A stretch of 64,000 bases of DNA from Bordetella genomosp. 9 (lineage in GTDB: Bacteria; Pseudomonadota; Gammaproteobacteria; Burkholderiales; Burkholderiaceae_B), in contig NZ_CP021109.1 of NCBI RefSeq assembly GCF_002119725.1, positions 1,550,001 to 1,614,000 of the forward strand, read 5' to 3'. The first letter of the stretch is position 1, and every line of letters begins with the position of its first letter. Positions 8,651 through 16,807 of the stretch are shown here, one piece after another. Made by a program: the position numbers and the translations under genes. Under the pieces are notes generated by a model, which was given only the letters and a program-made list of their open reading frames with translations, did not search any database and was not told the origin of the DNA.

Positions 8651-8703
8651 GGCAGCCCCATGGGGCTGCCCTTCAAGTGTATGCGGCAGCCCATAGGGTT
8701 GCC
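8651..8703. repeat. Two further hairpins of the same GGCAGCC family
   Basis: GGCAGCCCCATGGGGCTGCC (8651-8670) is a perfect 20-base palindrome. GGCAGCCC (8685-8692) pairs with GGGTTGCC (8696-8703). Together with the terminator next to them they form three copies of one hairpin theme, GGCAGCC...GGCTGCC, in 87 bases. Confidence 0.75.
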
Positions 8704-8716
8704 TTGCGGTATTCGG

Positions 8717-8792
8717 TGGTGCCGGCAATAGGAGTCGAACCTACGACCTTCGCATTACGAATGCGCTGCTCTACCAACTGAGCTATGCCGGC
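8717..8792 (-). tRNA. tRNA-Thr (anticodon CGT)
   Basis: 76 bases with encoded CCA. The acceptor stem GCCGGCA pairs with TGCCGGC, the D-arm is GCTCAGTTGGTAGAGC, the anticodon loop is TTCGTAA and the T-loop is GTTCGACTCC. The anticodon CGT reads ACG threonine codons. The outermost anticodon-stem pair is a G-A mismatch; the other four pair normally. Confidence 0.96.
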
Positions 8793-9051
8793 TTGCCAGT
8801 CGGGGTGCGACCCCCGGCAAAGACCGAAATGATAGCAGAGTTTTCGGCTGCTAGGGAAGAGGGTGCAGCATGCGTCGTAGCTTTCATGACGTGCATCCGA
8901 AGGCGACCGGCGCCCGCTCCGCCTGTCGGGGCAAATGGCGCGTTCTTCGTTGGGTGTCATCAGGCGTCGGAACTTGCCGATTCGGGTTTCCCCCCATTCG
9001 GGCACAGTGATATATCAGAGTATTATCACTTGCGTTTTAGACGGATCCGCC

Positions 9052-9762
9052 ATGGCCACCACACCGATACGTGCGCGCTTGCAGGCCGCAGACATTTCCG
9101 CCCCTGCCCCGGCGGCCGCGAAGGCGTCGTCGGGAGCCGCCCTGCGCGAGTTGGCCTATGCGGAGATAAAGCGCCGCATCATTTCGTGCGAGTTCCGGCC
9201 GGGTGAGGCGATCAATGAATCGCAGGTGGGGGCGCTGCTGGGGCTCGGGCGTACGCCGGTGCACCAGGCGCTGCATCGGCTGGAAAGCGACGGATTGGTA
9301 TCGATCCTGCCCCGCAAAGGGGTGCTGGTCGCGCCGCTGTCCCTGAATGAAGTGCTCGACATGATCGAAGTGCGCCTGACGAACGAGCTGCTTTGCGTCA
9401 CGCTTGCGGCCGAGCGGGCCCATGGCAGCGACATCCAGGCAATGCGCGACATCGTCCAGCGTTCGGAGGCCCTGCTGGCGCACCGGGACATCAACGGCCT
9501 GATGGAACTCGACCTGAAGTTCCATAACGCGATATCGGCCGCGTCCCGCAACCGCGTCCTGGCGGAACTGCTGCGGGGCCTGCACGAGAAACAGGCGCGC
9601 TTCTGGTTTCTGTCCCTGCAGGATCCGGTGCACCTGGCCAACGTCTATCACGAGCACATGGCGGTACTGGACGCGCTGGAAAGGCGCGACATCCCGGGCG
9701 CGCGCGACGCGATCCGGGCGCATATCGACGAGTTTCGCAAGAACATCATCCGCTCCATCTGA
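9052..9762 (+). CDS. GntR-family transcriptional regulator (FCD/FadR subfamily)
   Basis: 236 residues from the ATG at 9052; the frame is open further upstream without a start signal. After about 30 low-complexity residues comes a winged helix typical of GntR proteins (YAEIKRRIISCEFRPGEAIN, then GLGRTPVHQALHRLESDGL and LPRKGVLV). The C-terminal part is an all-helical FCD ligand-binding domain with the His/Asp metal-site pattern (DLKFHNAISAAS and a later HEHMAVLDAL). It lies directly upstream of, and in line with, the DUF2848, amidase and MFS genes, and probably regulates them in response to their substrate or an intermediate. Confidence 0.9.
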   Translation: MATTPIRARLQAADISAPAPAAAKASSGAALRELAYAEIKRRIISCEFRPGEAINESQVGALLGLGRTPVHQALHRLESDGLVSILPRKGVLVAPLSLNEVLDMIEVRLTNELLCVTLAAERAHGSDIQAMRDIVQRSEALLAHRDINGLMELDLKFHNAISAASRNRVLAELLRGLHEKQARFWFLSLQDPVHLANVYHEHMAVLDALERRDIPGARDAIRAHIDEFRKNIIRSI

Positions 9763-9816
9763 CCCGAGGGCGGAATCACCGCGGCCGTGCGGCCGCATCC
9801 AACGGGGTTCATTGTC

Positions 9817-10494
9817 ATGCCGCAATTGCAGTTCAACATCGCCGGAGTGGGCGAGCGCAGTATCCAGATCGATCGTCTCGTCATCGCCGGCTGGGCCGGC
9901 CGCGACGAGGCCGCCGTGCAGCACCACATCCGGGAGCTGCAGGAAATCGGCGTCAAGCCGCCGTCCACGGTTCCGTGCTATTACCCGCTTGCCGCCGCGC
10001 TGCTGACCACCGACACGGAAATCGAAGTGCCGCGCGCCGACTCCTCCGGTGAAGTGGAGGCCGTGCTGTTGTCCACGCCCGAAGGGCTGCTGGTGGGCAT
10101 CGGTTCCGACCACACCGACCGCAAGGTCGAGGCCTACGACGTCACGGTATCCAAGCAGATGTGCGCCAAGCCGGTCAGCCGGGACCTGTGGCGCTTCGAG
10201 GAAGTGGCCGGCCACTGGGATCAGCTGGTGTCGCGCACCTGGCGTGTGCGCAACGGCGAGCGCGCGCTGTATCAGGAAGGACCCATGACCAGCCTGCGCG
10301 ATCCGCGCGAGCTGGCCAGCAAGTACGCCGCCGACGCCGGTCTGCCGGTGGGAACGGCCATGTATTGCGGCACGCAGACCGTCATCGGCGAGCTGGGCTA
10401 TGGCGAGGCGTTCGAAATGGAACTGCACGATCCGGTTTTGAACCGCACGCTTCGGCACGCCTACCGCGTCCGTGTGCTTCCCGTCTCCGACTGA
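9817..10494 (+). CDS. DUF2848 protein (fumarylacetoacetate hydrolase-like fold suspected)
   Basis: 225 residues from the ATG at 9817; a GTG at 9787 is an in-frame alternative. The sequence begins FNIAGVGERSIQIDRLVIAGWAGRD and has the family-typical VPCYYPLAAALLT and GIGSDHTDRKVEAYDVTVSKQ. The role of DUF2848 is not established; the family is often found with amidases and transporters, as here. The gene follows the GntR regulator by 54 bases and precedes the amidase by 30, so an operon is likely. Hydrolysis or recognition of a carboxylated intermediate is inference. Confidence 0.8.
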   Translation: MPQLQFNIAGVGERSIQIDRLVIAGWAGRDEAAVQHHIRELQEIGVKPPSTVPCYYPLAAALLTTDTEIEVPRADSSGEVEAVLLSTPEGLLVGIGSDHTDRKVEAYDVTVSKQMCAKPVSRDLWRFEEVAGHWDQLVSRTWRVRNGERALYQEGPMTSLRDPRELASKYAADAGLPVGTAMYCGTQTVIGELGYGEAFEMELHDPVLNRTLRHAYRVRVLPVSD

Positions 10495-10524
10495 ACCGGC
10501 TAGTCCGAAAAAGGGGTGCTTTCC

Positions 10525-11844
10525 ATGCAGACCATTCAGCAGTTGCAGGCCGACCTGGCGGCTGGCCGCGTGACCAGCGTCAGCCTGGTCGAGCAATCGC
10601 TCGCCGCTATCGAGGCCCATCGCAAGGGCGGCGGCAGTGCTTTCGTGCACGTCGACCCGGAAGGCGCGCTGCGCGCAGCACAGGCCAGCGACGCGGCGCG
10701 GCGGGCCGGCTTCGTGCCGTCGCCGATCGCCGGCCTGCCGGTTTCGATCAAGGATCTGTTCGACGTGCGCGGACAAGTCACCACCGCGGGCTCCAAGGCG
10801 CTCGCCGGCGCGCAGCCGGCCGCTCAGGACGCGGAAGCGGTGGCTCGTCTGCGCGCGGCCGGGGCGATCCTGATCGGCCGCACCAATATGAGCGAGTTCG
10901 CGTTTTCCGGACTGGGGCTGAACCCGCATTACGGAACGCCCCGCGCGCCTTTCGATGCGGCGCGTGTCGCCGGCGGCTCGACCTCGGGCGGCGCGGTCAG
11001 CGTGGCGCAAGGTATGGCGGTCGCAACCCTGGGCACCGATACGGGCGGTTCCATCCGCATTCCTTCCGCATTTTGCAACCTGACGGGATTCAAGCCCACG
11101 GCCCATCGGGTGTCGTTGAAGGGCGGGGTGCCCTTGTCGCGAACGCTCGACTCCGCGGGGCCGTTGGCGCGGTCGGTGTCGTGCTGCGCGATCCTCGATG
11201 GCATTCTCAGCGGCGAGCCGCTGGACGCCCGCCCCGCGGTGCTGAAGGGACTGCGGCTATACGTCACGCGGGATTTCGTGTTCAACGATGTGGATCCCGC
11301 CGTGGCGGCCGCGTTCGATGCGGCGTTGTCGCGCCTGTCCGCGGCCGGGGCTTCCATCGTGCCGTTCGATTTTCCCGAGCTGCACGAACTGCCCGTGATC
11401 AACGGCGGCGGCGGTTTCACGGCCGCCGAGGCTTGGCACTGGCATCGCGAGCTGCTGCGTACAAAGGGCGACGTTTATGACCAGCGCGTGGCCATGCGCA
11501 TCCGGCGCGGCGAACAGCAATCCGCTGCCGACTATCTGCAATTGATCGACGCGCGCGCCCGCATGATGGCCGTTGCCGCCGACCGTCTGCGCGATGCGGA
11601 TGCATGGCTGATGCCAACCGTGGCCGTGCGTCCGCCGCGGGTGGATGATCTGCAGCAGGACGATGCGTTCTTCTCGACCAATGCGCTGGTGTTGCGCAAT
11701 ACCAGCGTGATCAATTTCCTGGACGGATGCGCGGTGTCGCTGCCTGCCGGCGAGCCCGGTATCGGGCTGGCCGTATGCGGCCTGCACGACGCGGACGCAA
11801 GAATCCTGCAGGTTTCCGGGGCCATCGAACCCGTATTGGCCTGA
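10525..11844 (+). CDS. Amidase (amidase-signature family)
   Basis: 439 residues; AAGGGG lies 11 bases before the ATG. All parts of the Ser-cisSer-Lys triad are visible: Lys in PVSIKDLFDVRG, the cis-Ser in AGGSTSGGAVSVA, and the nucleophilic Ser in LGTDTGGSIRIPSAF. The family hydrolyses carbon-nitrogen bonds of amides, ureas or allophanate-like compounds. It is cytoplasmic, with no signal peptide. Its neighbours, a DUF2848 protein, a regulator and a major facilitator, point to uptake and breakdown of one amide-type or N-containing organic acid. Confidence 0.9.
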   Translation: MQTIQQLQADLAAGRVTSVSLVEQSLAAIEAHRKGGGSAFVHVDPEGALRAAQASDAARRAGFVPSPIAGLPVSIKDLFDVRGQVTTAGSKALAGAQPAAQDAEAVARLRAAGAILIGRTNMSEFAFSGLGLNPHYGTPRAPFDAARVAGGSTSGGAVSVAQGMAVATLGTDTGGSIRIPSAFCNLTGFKPTAHRVSLKGGVPLSRTLDSAGPLARSVSCCAILDGILSGEPLDARPAVLKGLRLYVTRDFVFNDVDPAVAAAFDAALSRLSAAGASIVPFDFPELHELPVINGGGGFTAAEAWHWHRELLRTKGDVYDQRVAMRIRRGEQQSAADYLQLIDARARMMAVAADRLRDADAWLMPTVAVRPPRVDDLQQDDAFFSTNALVLRNTSVINFLDGCAVSLPAGEPGIGLAVCGLHDADARILQVSGAIEPVLA

Positions 11845-11897
11845 CATCACCCATCCCGCCGCGGGGCGGGCAACTATTACTACTTCCGGAGTTTTCC

Positions 11898-13226
11898 ATG
11901 TCGTCCACCGTTACCCCGGCGCCGGGTGGGGCTTCTTTTGCGCCGCTCCCGGCGGAGCGCACGCTTGCGTACCGCAAGATCGCAGTACGTTTGATTCCGT
12001 TCCTGGTCTTCCTGTTCGTGCTGGCGTGGATCGACCGCGTGAACATCGGCTTTGCGAAACTGCAGATGCTGCAGGACCTGCAGTTCAGCGAAACCGTCTA
12101 TGGGCTCGGCGCGGGCATCTTCTTCATCGGCTATTTTCTGTTCGAAGTCCCGAGCAATCTGCTTCTGGAGAAGATAGGCGCGCGCCGCACGCTGGCCCGC
12201 ATCACGATCCTGTGGGGTTTGGCCTCCATGGCCATGATCTTCGTGAAGACGCCCACGCAGTTCTATGTGCTTCGATTCCTCTTGGGCGTTTTCGAGGCGG
12301 GCTTCTTCCCGGGCGTCGTTCTGTATTTGACGTACTGGTTCCCGGCCGACCGCCGTGCCCGCATCAACGGCTACTTCATGACGTCTTTCGCCATCGCGGG
12401 CGTGGTGGGCGGCCCGCTCGCCGGGTTGATCATGAGCGTGATGTCGGGCGTGGAAGGGCTGACCAATTGGCAATGGCTGTTCGTGATCGAAGGCATCCCG
12501 TCAGTGCTGGCCGGCTTCGCCGTCCTGGCCTGGCTGCCGGAAAAGCCGGCCGATGCGAAATGGCTGAATGACCGCGAACGCCAGATCGTGCAACGCGATT
12601 TGGACGCCGAACGCCGCGACCCCGCCAAACATTCGTCCCTGCGGCATGCCTTCAACGGCCGGGTGTGGCTGTGCGCCCTGATCTATTTCTGCATCGTGAG
12701 CGGCAACGCCACCATCGCCTTCTGGACGCCTTCGATCATCAAGGAACTGGGCGTGCAGGGCAACTTCCATATCGGCCTGGTCTCGGCGATTCCGTTCATT
12801 CTGGGCACGATCGCCATGGTGCTGAACGGCATACATTCAGACCGCACCGGCGAGCGCCGTCTGCATAGCGTCTTCGCCAGCGTGATCGCCGCCGCCGGCC
12901 TGATGGCTACCGGTTATCTGCTGGGCAGTCCGGTGATGGCACTGTATGCGCTGTCGTTCGCCGCCATCGGCATCCTCGCCGCATTCCCTGTGTTCTGGTC
13001 GCTGCCGGCGGCGTTCCTGACCGGTACCGCCGCCGCGGGCGGCATCGCGCTGATCAACTCCGTGGGCAACCTGGCTGGCTTCGCCGCCCCTTACCTGATG
13101 GGTTGGCTGAAGGACAAGACCGGCAGCCTGGCTTCGGGCTTGTACAGTGTGGGCCTGATGGAACTGTGCGCCGCGCTGCTGGTGCTGCTGTTCATCAAGG
13201 TCAAGCGGGACCTGCCGAAGGCTTGA
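11898..13226 (+). CDS. MFS transporter, anion:cation symporter type
   Basis: 442 residues from the ATG at 11898, preceded by CCGGAG. Twelve hydrophobic segments are evident, with the early motif LAWIDRVNIGFAKLQM typical of the ACS group of organic-anion importers (tartrate, phthalate, glucarate and similar). The central loop carries WLPEKPADAKWL, also usual for the group. As the last gene of the GntR-DUF2848-amidase unit, it probably imports that pathway's substrate. Confidence 0.88.
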   Translation: MSSTVTPAPGGASFAPLPAERTLAYRKIAVRLIPFLVFLFVLAWIDRVNIGFAKLQMLQDLQFSETVYGLGAGIFFIGYFLFEVPSNLLLEKIGARRTLARITILWGLASMAMIFVKTPTQFYVLRFLLGVFEAGFFPGVVLYLTYWFPADRRARINGYFMTSFAIAGVVGGPLAGLIMSVMSGVEGLTNWQWLFVIEGIPSVLAGFAVLAWLPEKPADAKWLNDRERQIVQRDLDAERRDPAKHSSLRHAFNGRVWLCALIYFCIVSGNATIAFWTPSIIKELGVQGNFHIGLVSAIPFILGTIAMVLNGIHSDRTGERRLHSVFASVIAAAGLMATGYLLGSPVMALYALSFAAIGILAAFPVFWSLPAAFLTGTAAAGGIALINSVGNLAGFAAPYLMGWLKDKTGSLASGLYSVGLMELCAALLVLLFIKVKRDLPKA

Positions 13227-13239
13227 GGCAATGGCGCTA

Positions 13240-13278
13240 CGCCGGTTTCGTGCAGCAGGAAGCCGCGCGAAACCGGCG
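13240..13278. repeat. Inverted repeat after the MFS gene
   Basis: CGCCGGTTTCG at 13240-13250 pairs with CGAAACCGGCG at 13268-13278. It starts 14 bases after the stop codon. No T-run follows, so it may be a transcript-end structure rather than a classical terminator. Confidence 0.5.
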
Positions 13279-13326
13279 CACCAAGCAGGCGGGGCGCCGA
13301 GCCCGCCGCAAAAAAACGAGCGGGTG

Positions 13327-13356
13327 TTGCACAACCAAAAAAATTCGTGCTATAGT
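13327..13356 (+). promoter_or_regulatory. Promoter of tRNA-Asn
   Basis: A TTGCAC -35 box and a TATAGT -10 box are 18 bases apart, and the -10 box ends 17 bases before the mature tRNA. An A-rich spacer lies between them. This fits a strong sigma-70 promoter. Confidence 0.7.
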
Positions 13357-13373
13357 CTCGCTTCTCTAGCAGT

Positions 13374-13449
13374 TCCCCGATAGCTCAGTCGGTAGAGCGA
13401 CGGACTGTTAATCCGCAGGTCGCTGGTTCGAGCCCAGCTCGGGGAGCCA
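13374..13449 (+). tRNA. tRNA-Asn (anticodon GTT)
   Basis: 76 bases with encoded CCA. The acceptor stem TCCCCGA pairs with TCGGGGA, the D-arm is GCTCAGTCGGTAGAGC, the anticodon stem-loop is CGGACTGTTAATCCG, and the T-arm is CTGGTTCGAGCCCAG. Anticodon GTT gives asparagine. An AT-richer stretch with orphan genes begins directly after it. Confidence 0.97.
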
Positions 13450-13867
13450 AAAACTCTAGAGAGAAGTACCGATAGATCAAGCATTTAGGCCATCCTCAGG
13501 GGTGGCCTTTTGCTTTTCCGGCGCCGAATTTTGGGTTCGATTTTGGACGGATGTTGGACAGCGTCAAATATCCACCACCCATCCAGCACTGGACTTTAAC
13601 CAGCCAAGAGCGTTGTCCATCGGCACGCCGGCGCGCCACACGTCGGTGGCTTCCTTGCCCTTGCACTAGCGGCTTGACCCGAGCAGGTTCTGCTGGGGGC
13701 ATTACAGCCCGACAATGGGCGGTGGTGCCAGGTCCCGTTTCACTGATGTGAATGAGTCTTGGATTTTTCTATGGTTCGAGCCGGGACTTCATGGTTGCAA
13801 GAACCTTGGCTTTGCGCGAAGAGATGTTCCTTCCGCATTCATTGGCCAGTCTCAGGAGGTTGTGACC
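13450..13867 (+). other. Gene-free stretch after tRNA-Asn
   Basis: No convincing gene. Base composition drops compared with the flanks. A weak hairpin (GGCCATCCTCAGGGGTGGCC, about 13488-13507) followed by TTTTGCTTTT may terminate the tRNA transcript. An 11-base match to the tRNA T-arm (TGGTTCGAGCC) recurs near 13774, but is too short to call an attachment site. Confidence 0.45.
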
Positions 13868-14347
13868 ATGCTAGTCAACAATGTCAATTCAGGTCGTGTC
13901 GTCGACACCTACCCTAACGCGATTTCGCAGAGTCTGCCCGTTTATGGCTCGCCGGCCGAGAAGGCATTCTCGGAATATCAATCAGGAAGCGCAGCGCAGA
14001 TCGGTAAGGGGCGCGCCAAGCGCGATACGCTTTGGCAGGAGATAGAGTTGAAAGACGTTCCCGAATCGGGAGCGTTGAGAGATAGCAATCGCGATCGCCT
14101 GAATGAATTGGGCAACGAGATAAAAAAAGATCCAAATAAATTCACGAAAATAGAGATGGACGGTTGCTATAAGCGGGTCAAGGAAGGCGCGAAGAAAAGC
14201 GTAGCCAATGCGGAAGAATACCTAGAAGGTTATCTACGAGGGGCGGGGATCGAAAAGGATATCGAAACCGGAGAAAAACGGTGCGGCCGGTCCAGGGATG
14301 ATTTCCGCAACAAACATAAGGTAGAAGTCAGGGTGTATACGGCCTAG
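13868..14347 (+). CDS. Orphan hypothetical protein in AT-rich patch
   Basis: 159 residues. The ATG follows a clear AGGAGG site by nine bases, which rules out the longer in-frame start. The N-terminal 50 residues are rich in Ser, Asn, Val and Gly without a signal peptide ([16 protein letters not shown]). The C-terminal two thirds are charged and probably helical (lysine- and glutamate-rich, with one [12 protein letters not shown] segment). I do not recognise a family. Codon use includes many AAA, ATA and AAT codons, unlike the neighbours, which suggests horizontal gain. The polar N terminus is compatible with a secreted effector, but nothing nearby encodes a secretion system. Confidence 0.65.
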   Translation: MLVNNVNSGRVVDTYPNAISQSLPVYGSPAEKAFSEYQSGSAAQIGKGRAKRDTLWQEIELKDVPESGALRDSNRDRLNELGNEIKKDPNKFTKIEMDGCYKRVKEGAKKSVANAEEYLEGYLRGAGIEKDIETGEKRCGRSRDDFRNKHKVEVRVYTA

Positions 14348-14768
14348 TAGGCTAAACATTCCCCGTGACTGTCCACGACCGCAACATGCGGTGATATTCC
14401 GTTCTTGCGGGATACTTGCTCCGTTGTTCAGGCTGCGGCGCGCAGTGCGTTCTCCGCGTCGCAGTTTTCTCCCGCCACGCCGACCGTTTAGCCGCTGTTG
14501 CCAGCACTGCCGCTGGTGCCCTAGCACTCCCGCCGGCACCACGCGCTCCCACTCGATGCTTTTAGCACGCGTCGGATTCTCTCGAGCTTTGTAGCCGCAC
14601 GATTCGAGGTCTATCTTTTTCTGGTGTATATGCAGCCGCAATACAACTCGGTTTTGGTGGAACTCGGTTTGTGCCCTTTCGCTTGGAACAGCAGCCTTTC
14701 TCCCGCTACATACACCGCCGTGTTGGCCAACACGCAAACGTAGCTGTATTTCACGGGAGAACTTCAGA
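14348..14768 (+). other. Gene-free stretch with a 16-bp palindrome
   Basis: No gene with a credible start is seen. The segment CGTGTTGGCCAACACG (14719-14734) is a perfect 16-base palindrome, flanked further out by GCTAC (14705) and GTAGC (14740). It lies about 35 bases before the next small gene and could be an operator or an RNA hairpin in its leader. Confidence 0.5.
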
Positions 14769-15026
14769 ATGACCCTATCCGCATGCCGCAATGATTGTTC
14801 GCGATCCGCCGCATCGCCCAACGTATCCGCCGACTACTCCCAGAATGGGGCGCGCGGCGATATGAAGGCATCGAAAGACGGGCGTTACGCCGACATGGCG
14901 GCGCTTCTGGACGCCGCGGCGAAGGACCCAACGCCGATCTTCGATAACGCGAACTTCGGGCCTCTGAGCCCAGAGGAACGCGCCGCATCGGATCGGAGCC
15001 TGTTGACGTCAGGGCTGAAAGCCTAG
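14769..15026 (+). CDS. Small orphan hypothetical protein
   Basis: 85 residues, with a CACGGGAG ribosome binding site ten bases ahead of the ATG. The N terminus is polar and Ser/Asn-rich ([15 protein letters not shown]). A more ordered C-terminal half contains [19 protein letters not shown] and [17 protein letters not shown]. There is no signal peptide or membrane segment, and no family is recognised. Like the preceding orphan it has a polar, Ser-rich start. Two short orphans side by side after a tRNA suggest an old integration remnant. Confidence 0.5.
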   Translation: MTLSACRNDCSRSAASPNVSADYSQNGARGDMKASKDGRYADMAALLDAAAKDPTPIFDNANFGPLSPEERAASDRSLLTSGLKA

Positions 15027-15262
15027 CGGACGACGCCCACCCATTCCACCGGAAAGCGCGCGGCCTGCGATGCCGGCCTTCAACACGCCGGCGTCCTGCT
15101 TCGGTACCTGGGCGGCTCCCGCCGCCTACAATCGGCGCTAGAGCAGGGCGGGGGCGGCCGGACAACGCGGCCCGTGTCCGGCATCCCGTTTCCAGCGCCG
15201 GCGCGCGCCGGCATGCCGACACGTTTACCCGCCACCGCGTGCCATCACCGGGAGTGACCATC

Positions 15263-15559
15263 ATGAAAACGATCCGTTCGGCTTTGCCCCTCGTCTTGCT
15301 CGTGGCCGCCTGCGCCGTAATGGCGGGGTGTGCCGATGGGTCGTCCCGACGGGCCGGCTCGGGACCCTACAACGCGCCGGCTCCCACGACGCCGTCCAAT
15401 GACATGGGCAGCCGTGCCGGCGGATCCAGGCCAGCCTTGAGCATTCAGGCAGGCGAGGGGGAGAAGCTGTATCTGCCGTGGTTCATCAACGACGTCGCAG
15501 GCTGGGTGAACGCCCGCAACGCGCCAGATGCGCTGGAGCGGCCTCCTGGTACGCCTTGA
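15263..15559 (+). CDS. Putative small lipoprotein
   Basis: 98 residues; the ATG at 15263 has a GGGAG site. The N terminus KTIRSALPLVLLVAACAVMAGC is a lipoprotein signal with a probable lipidation cysteine at the MAGC motif. The mature part is short, polar and Gly/Pro/Ser-rich, ending in a somewhat hydrophobic segment (LYLPWFINDVAGWVNARN). It is probably anchored in the outer or inner membrane facing the periplasm. No family is recognised. Confidence 0.65.
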   Translation: MKTIRSALPLVLLVAACAVMAGCADGSSRRAGSGPYNAPAPTTPSNDMGSRAGGSRPALSIQAGEGEKLYLPWFINDVAGWVNARNAPDALERPPGTP

Positions 15560-15639
15560 TCATTTCGCGCGTTCGCTGCAATCGTCCAATGGCTTGGCGG
15601 CCCGCAATCTTCCGCCTTGGAGTGCAACTGACGCTCCCA

Positions 15640-16665
15640 ATGAAGCGTGGCTCCTCCGGGCGCGGCCATGCTGCCGTGCAGCGGCTTCTCGTCGTGCTTG
15701 CCGTGGTGGCGATGATGCTGGCGCGCCCGGCCGTAGCGACTGAAGCAAGTTCCGCAGAGCCGTATTCCACAAACGCCATTACGCTCGTGGTCGGCTTTCC
15801 TCCGGGCGCGGACGCGGACGCACTGGCCCGGCTGATTGCCCGCCACGTCGGCGCCGCCCTCAAACAGAAGATCATCGTTGCGTACAGGCCGGGCGCGGCG
15901 GGCAATATCGCCGCGGCTTACGTGGCGCGCGCGCAAGCCGACGGACAGACGCTGTATCTGGCCGTGCGTCCGAACACCCTGCATAAGGTGCTGTATCCGG
16001 ACGTGGCGTACGACTTCTCCCGTGACCTCTCGCCGGTCGCGCTGGTCGCCACAATGCCCTTCGTCATGGTGACCGGTGCAAATTCTCCCATCGCGACGAT
16101 CCAAGACCTGCTGCAGCGGGCTCGCCGCGATCCCGGCGCTTTGAGCTGCGCCTCGGACGGCATGGGCTCGGCACCGCATCTGCTGTGCGAACGGCTGCAG
16201 CAGCAGGCGCGCATCGGGATGCTGCACGTGCCGTATCGGGGCGCCGCCCCTGCGCTGACCGACGTGATGGGGGGCCGCATAGACGTGCAGATCGTCCCCG
16301 TTGCGGCGGCCCTGCCGCACATCGCGTCCGGCAGGCTGCGGCCGCTGGCCGTGATGTCGGCCACGCGGCTTCCGGCGCTGGCCCATGTCCCAACCATGGA
16401 AGAGGCCGGTGTGCCGGGCCTGTCGCTGCAGGCGTGGTACGGGCTGGTGGCGCCCGCCGGCACGCCCGCTCCGGTCATCGAACGATTGAACCGCTCGACG
16501 AACACGGCGCTGCGCGGCCCGGGTTTGCGTGATGCAATGGCCCGGCTGGCGTACGCCGTCCCCGCACAGCCCAATACGCCGGCGATGTTCCAGGCATGGA
16601 TCGCCGAAGAGACGGCGCGATGGACGGCTGTCCTGCAAGGGGGCGTGGGGCAGCCGCGCCGCTGA
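15640..16665 (+). CDS. Bug-family tripartite tricarboxylate transporter solute receptor
   Basis: 341 residues from the ATG at 15640; an ATG at 15589 is possible. A signal peptide (LLVVLAVVAMMLARPAVA) is followed by the Bug start pattern (NAITLVVGFPPGADADALAR) and later motifs IVAYRPGAAGNIAAAYVA and LHVPYRGAAPALTDVMGGRID. Bug proteins bind small carboxylates in the periplasm. No TctA/TctB membrane genes lie nearby, so it is an orphan receptor, as is common in Bordetella and relatives. The ligand is unknown. Confidence 0.87.
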   Translation: MKRGSSGRGHAAVQRLLVVLAVVAMMLARPAVATEASSAEPYSTNAITLVVGFPPGADADALARLIARHVGAALKQKIIVAYRPGAAGNIAAAYVARAQADGQTLYLAVRPNTLHKVLYPDVAYDFSRDLSPVALVATMPFVMVTGANSPIATIQDLLQRARRDPGALSCASDGMGSAPHLLCERLQQQARIGMLHVPYRGAAPALTDVMGGRIDVQIVPVAAALPHIASGRLRPLAVMSATRLPALAHVPTMEEAGVPGLSLQAWYGLVAPAGTPAPVIERLNRSTNTALRGPGLRDAMARLAYAVPAQPNTPAMFQAWIAEETARWTAVLQGGVGQPRR

Positions 16666-16807
16666 GTCCGGCGGGCGGGTGCGGCGACGGCGCCACAAGT
16701 CCATGCCGGCGGCAGTGGATTCAGGGCATGCCGGGGCGGGCCTTCGTACAATGCCTTCGCTGCATTGCAGCAATTCTCTGGCTCTTCCGCTACACCAGGA
16801 CAATTCG

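Noticed and set aside
9037..11106. 689-codon minus-strand frame across the GntR, DUF2848 and amidase genes
   Set aside because: Antisense shadow; three plus-strand genes with clear families occupy it.
13771..13795. 11-base match to the tRNA-Asn T-arm as an attachment-site copy
   Set aside because: TGGTTCGAGCC is a common T-arm sequence and too short; true att repeats usually reach the tRNA 3' end with 15 or more bases.
14234..14821. 195-codon minus-strand frame over the orphan region
   Set aside because: It overlaps both orphan genes, which have better ribosome binding sites. The translation has no domain and irregular composition, although it cannot be fully excluded.
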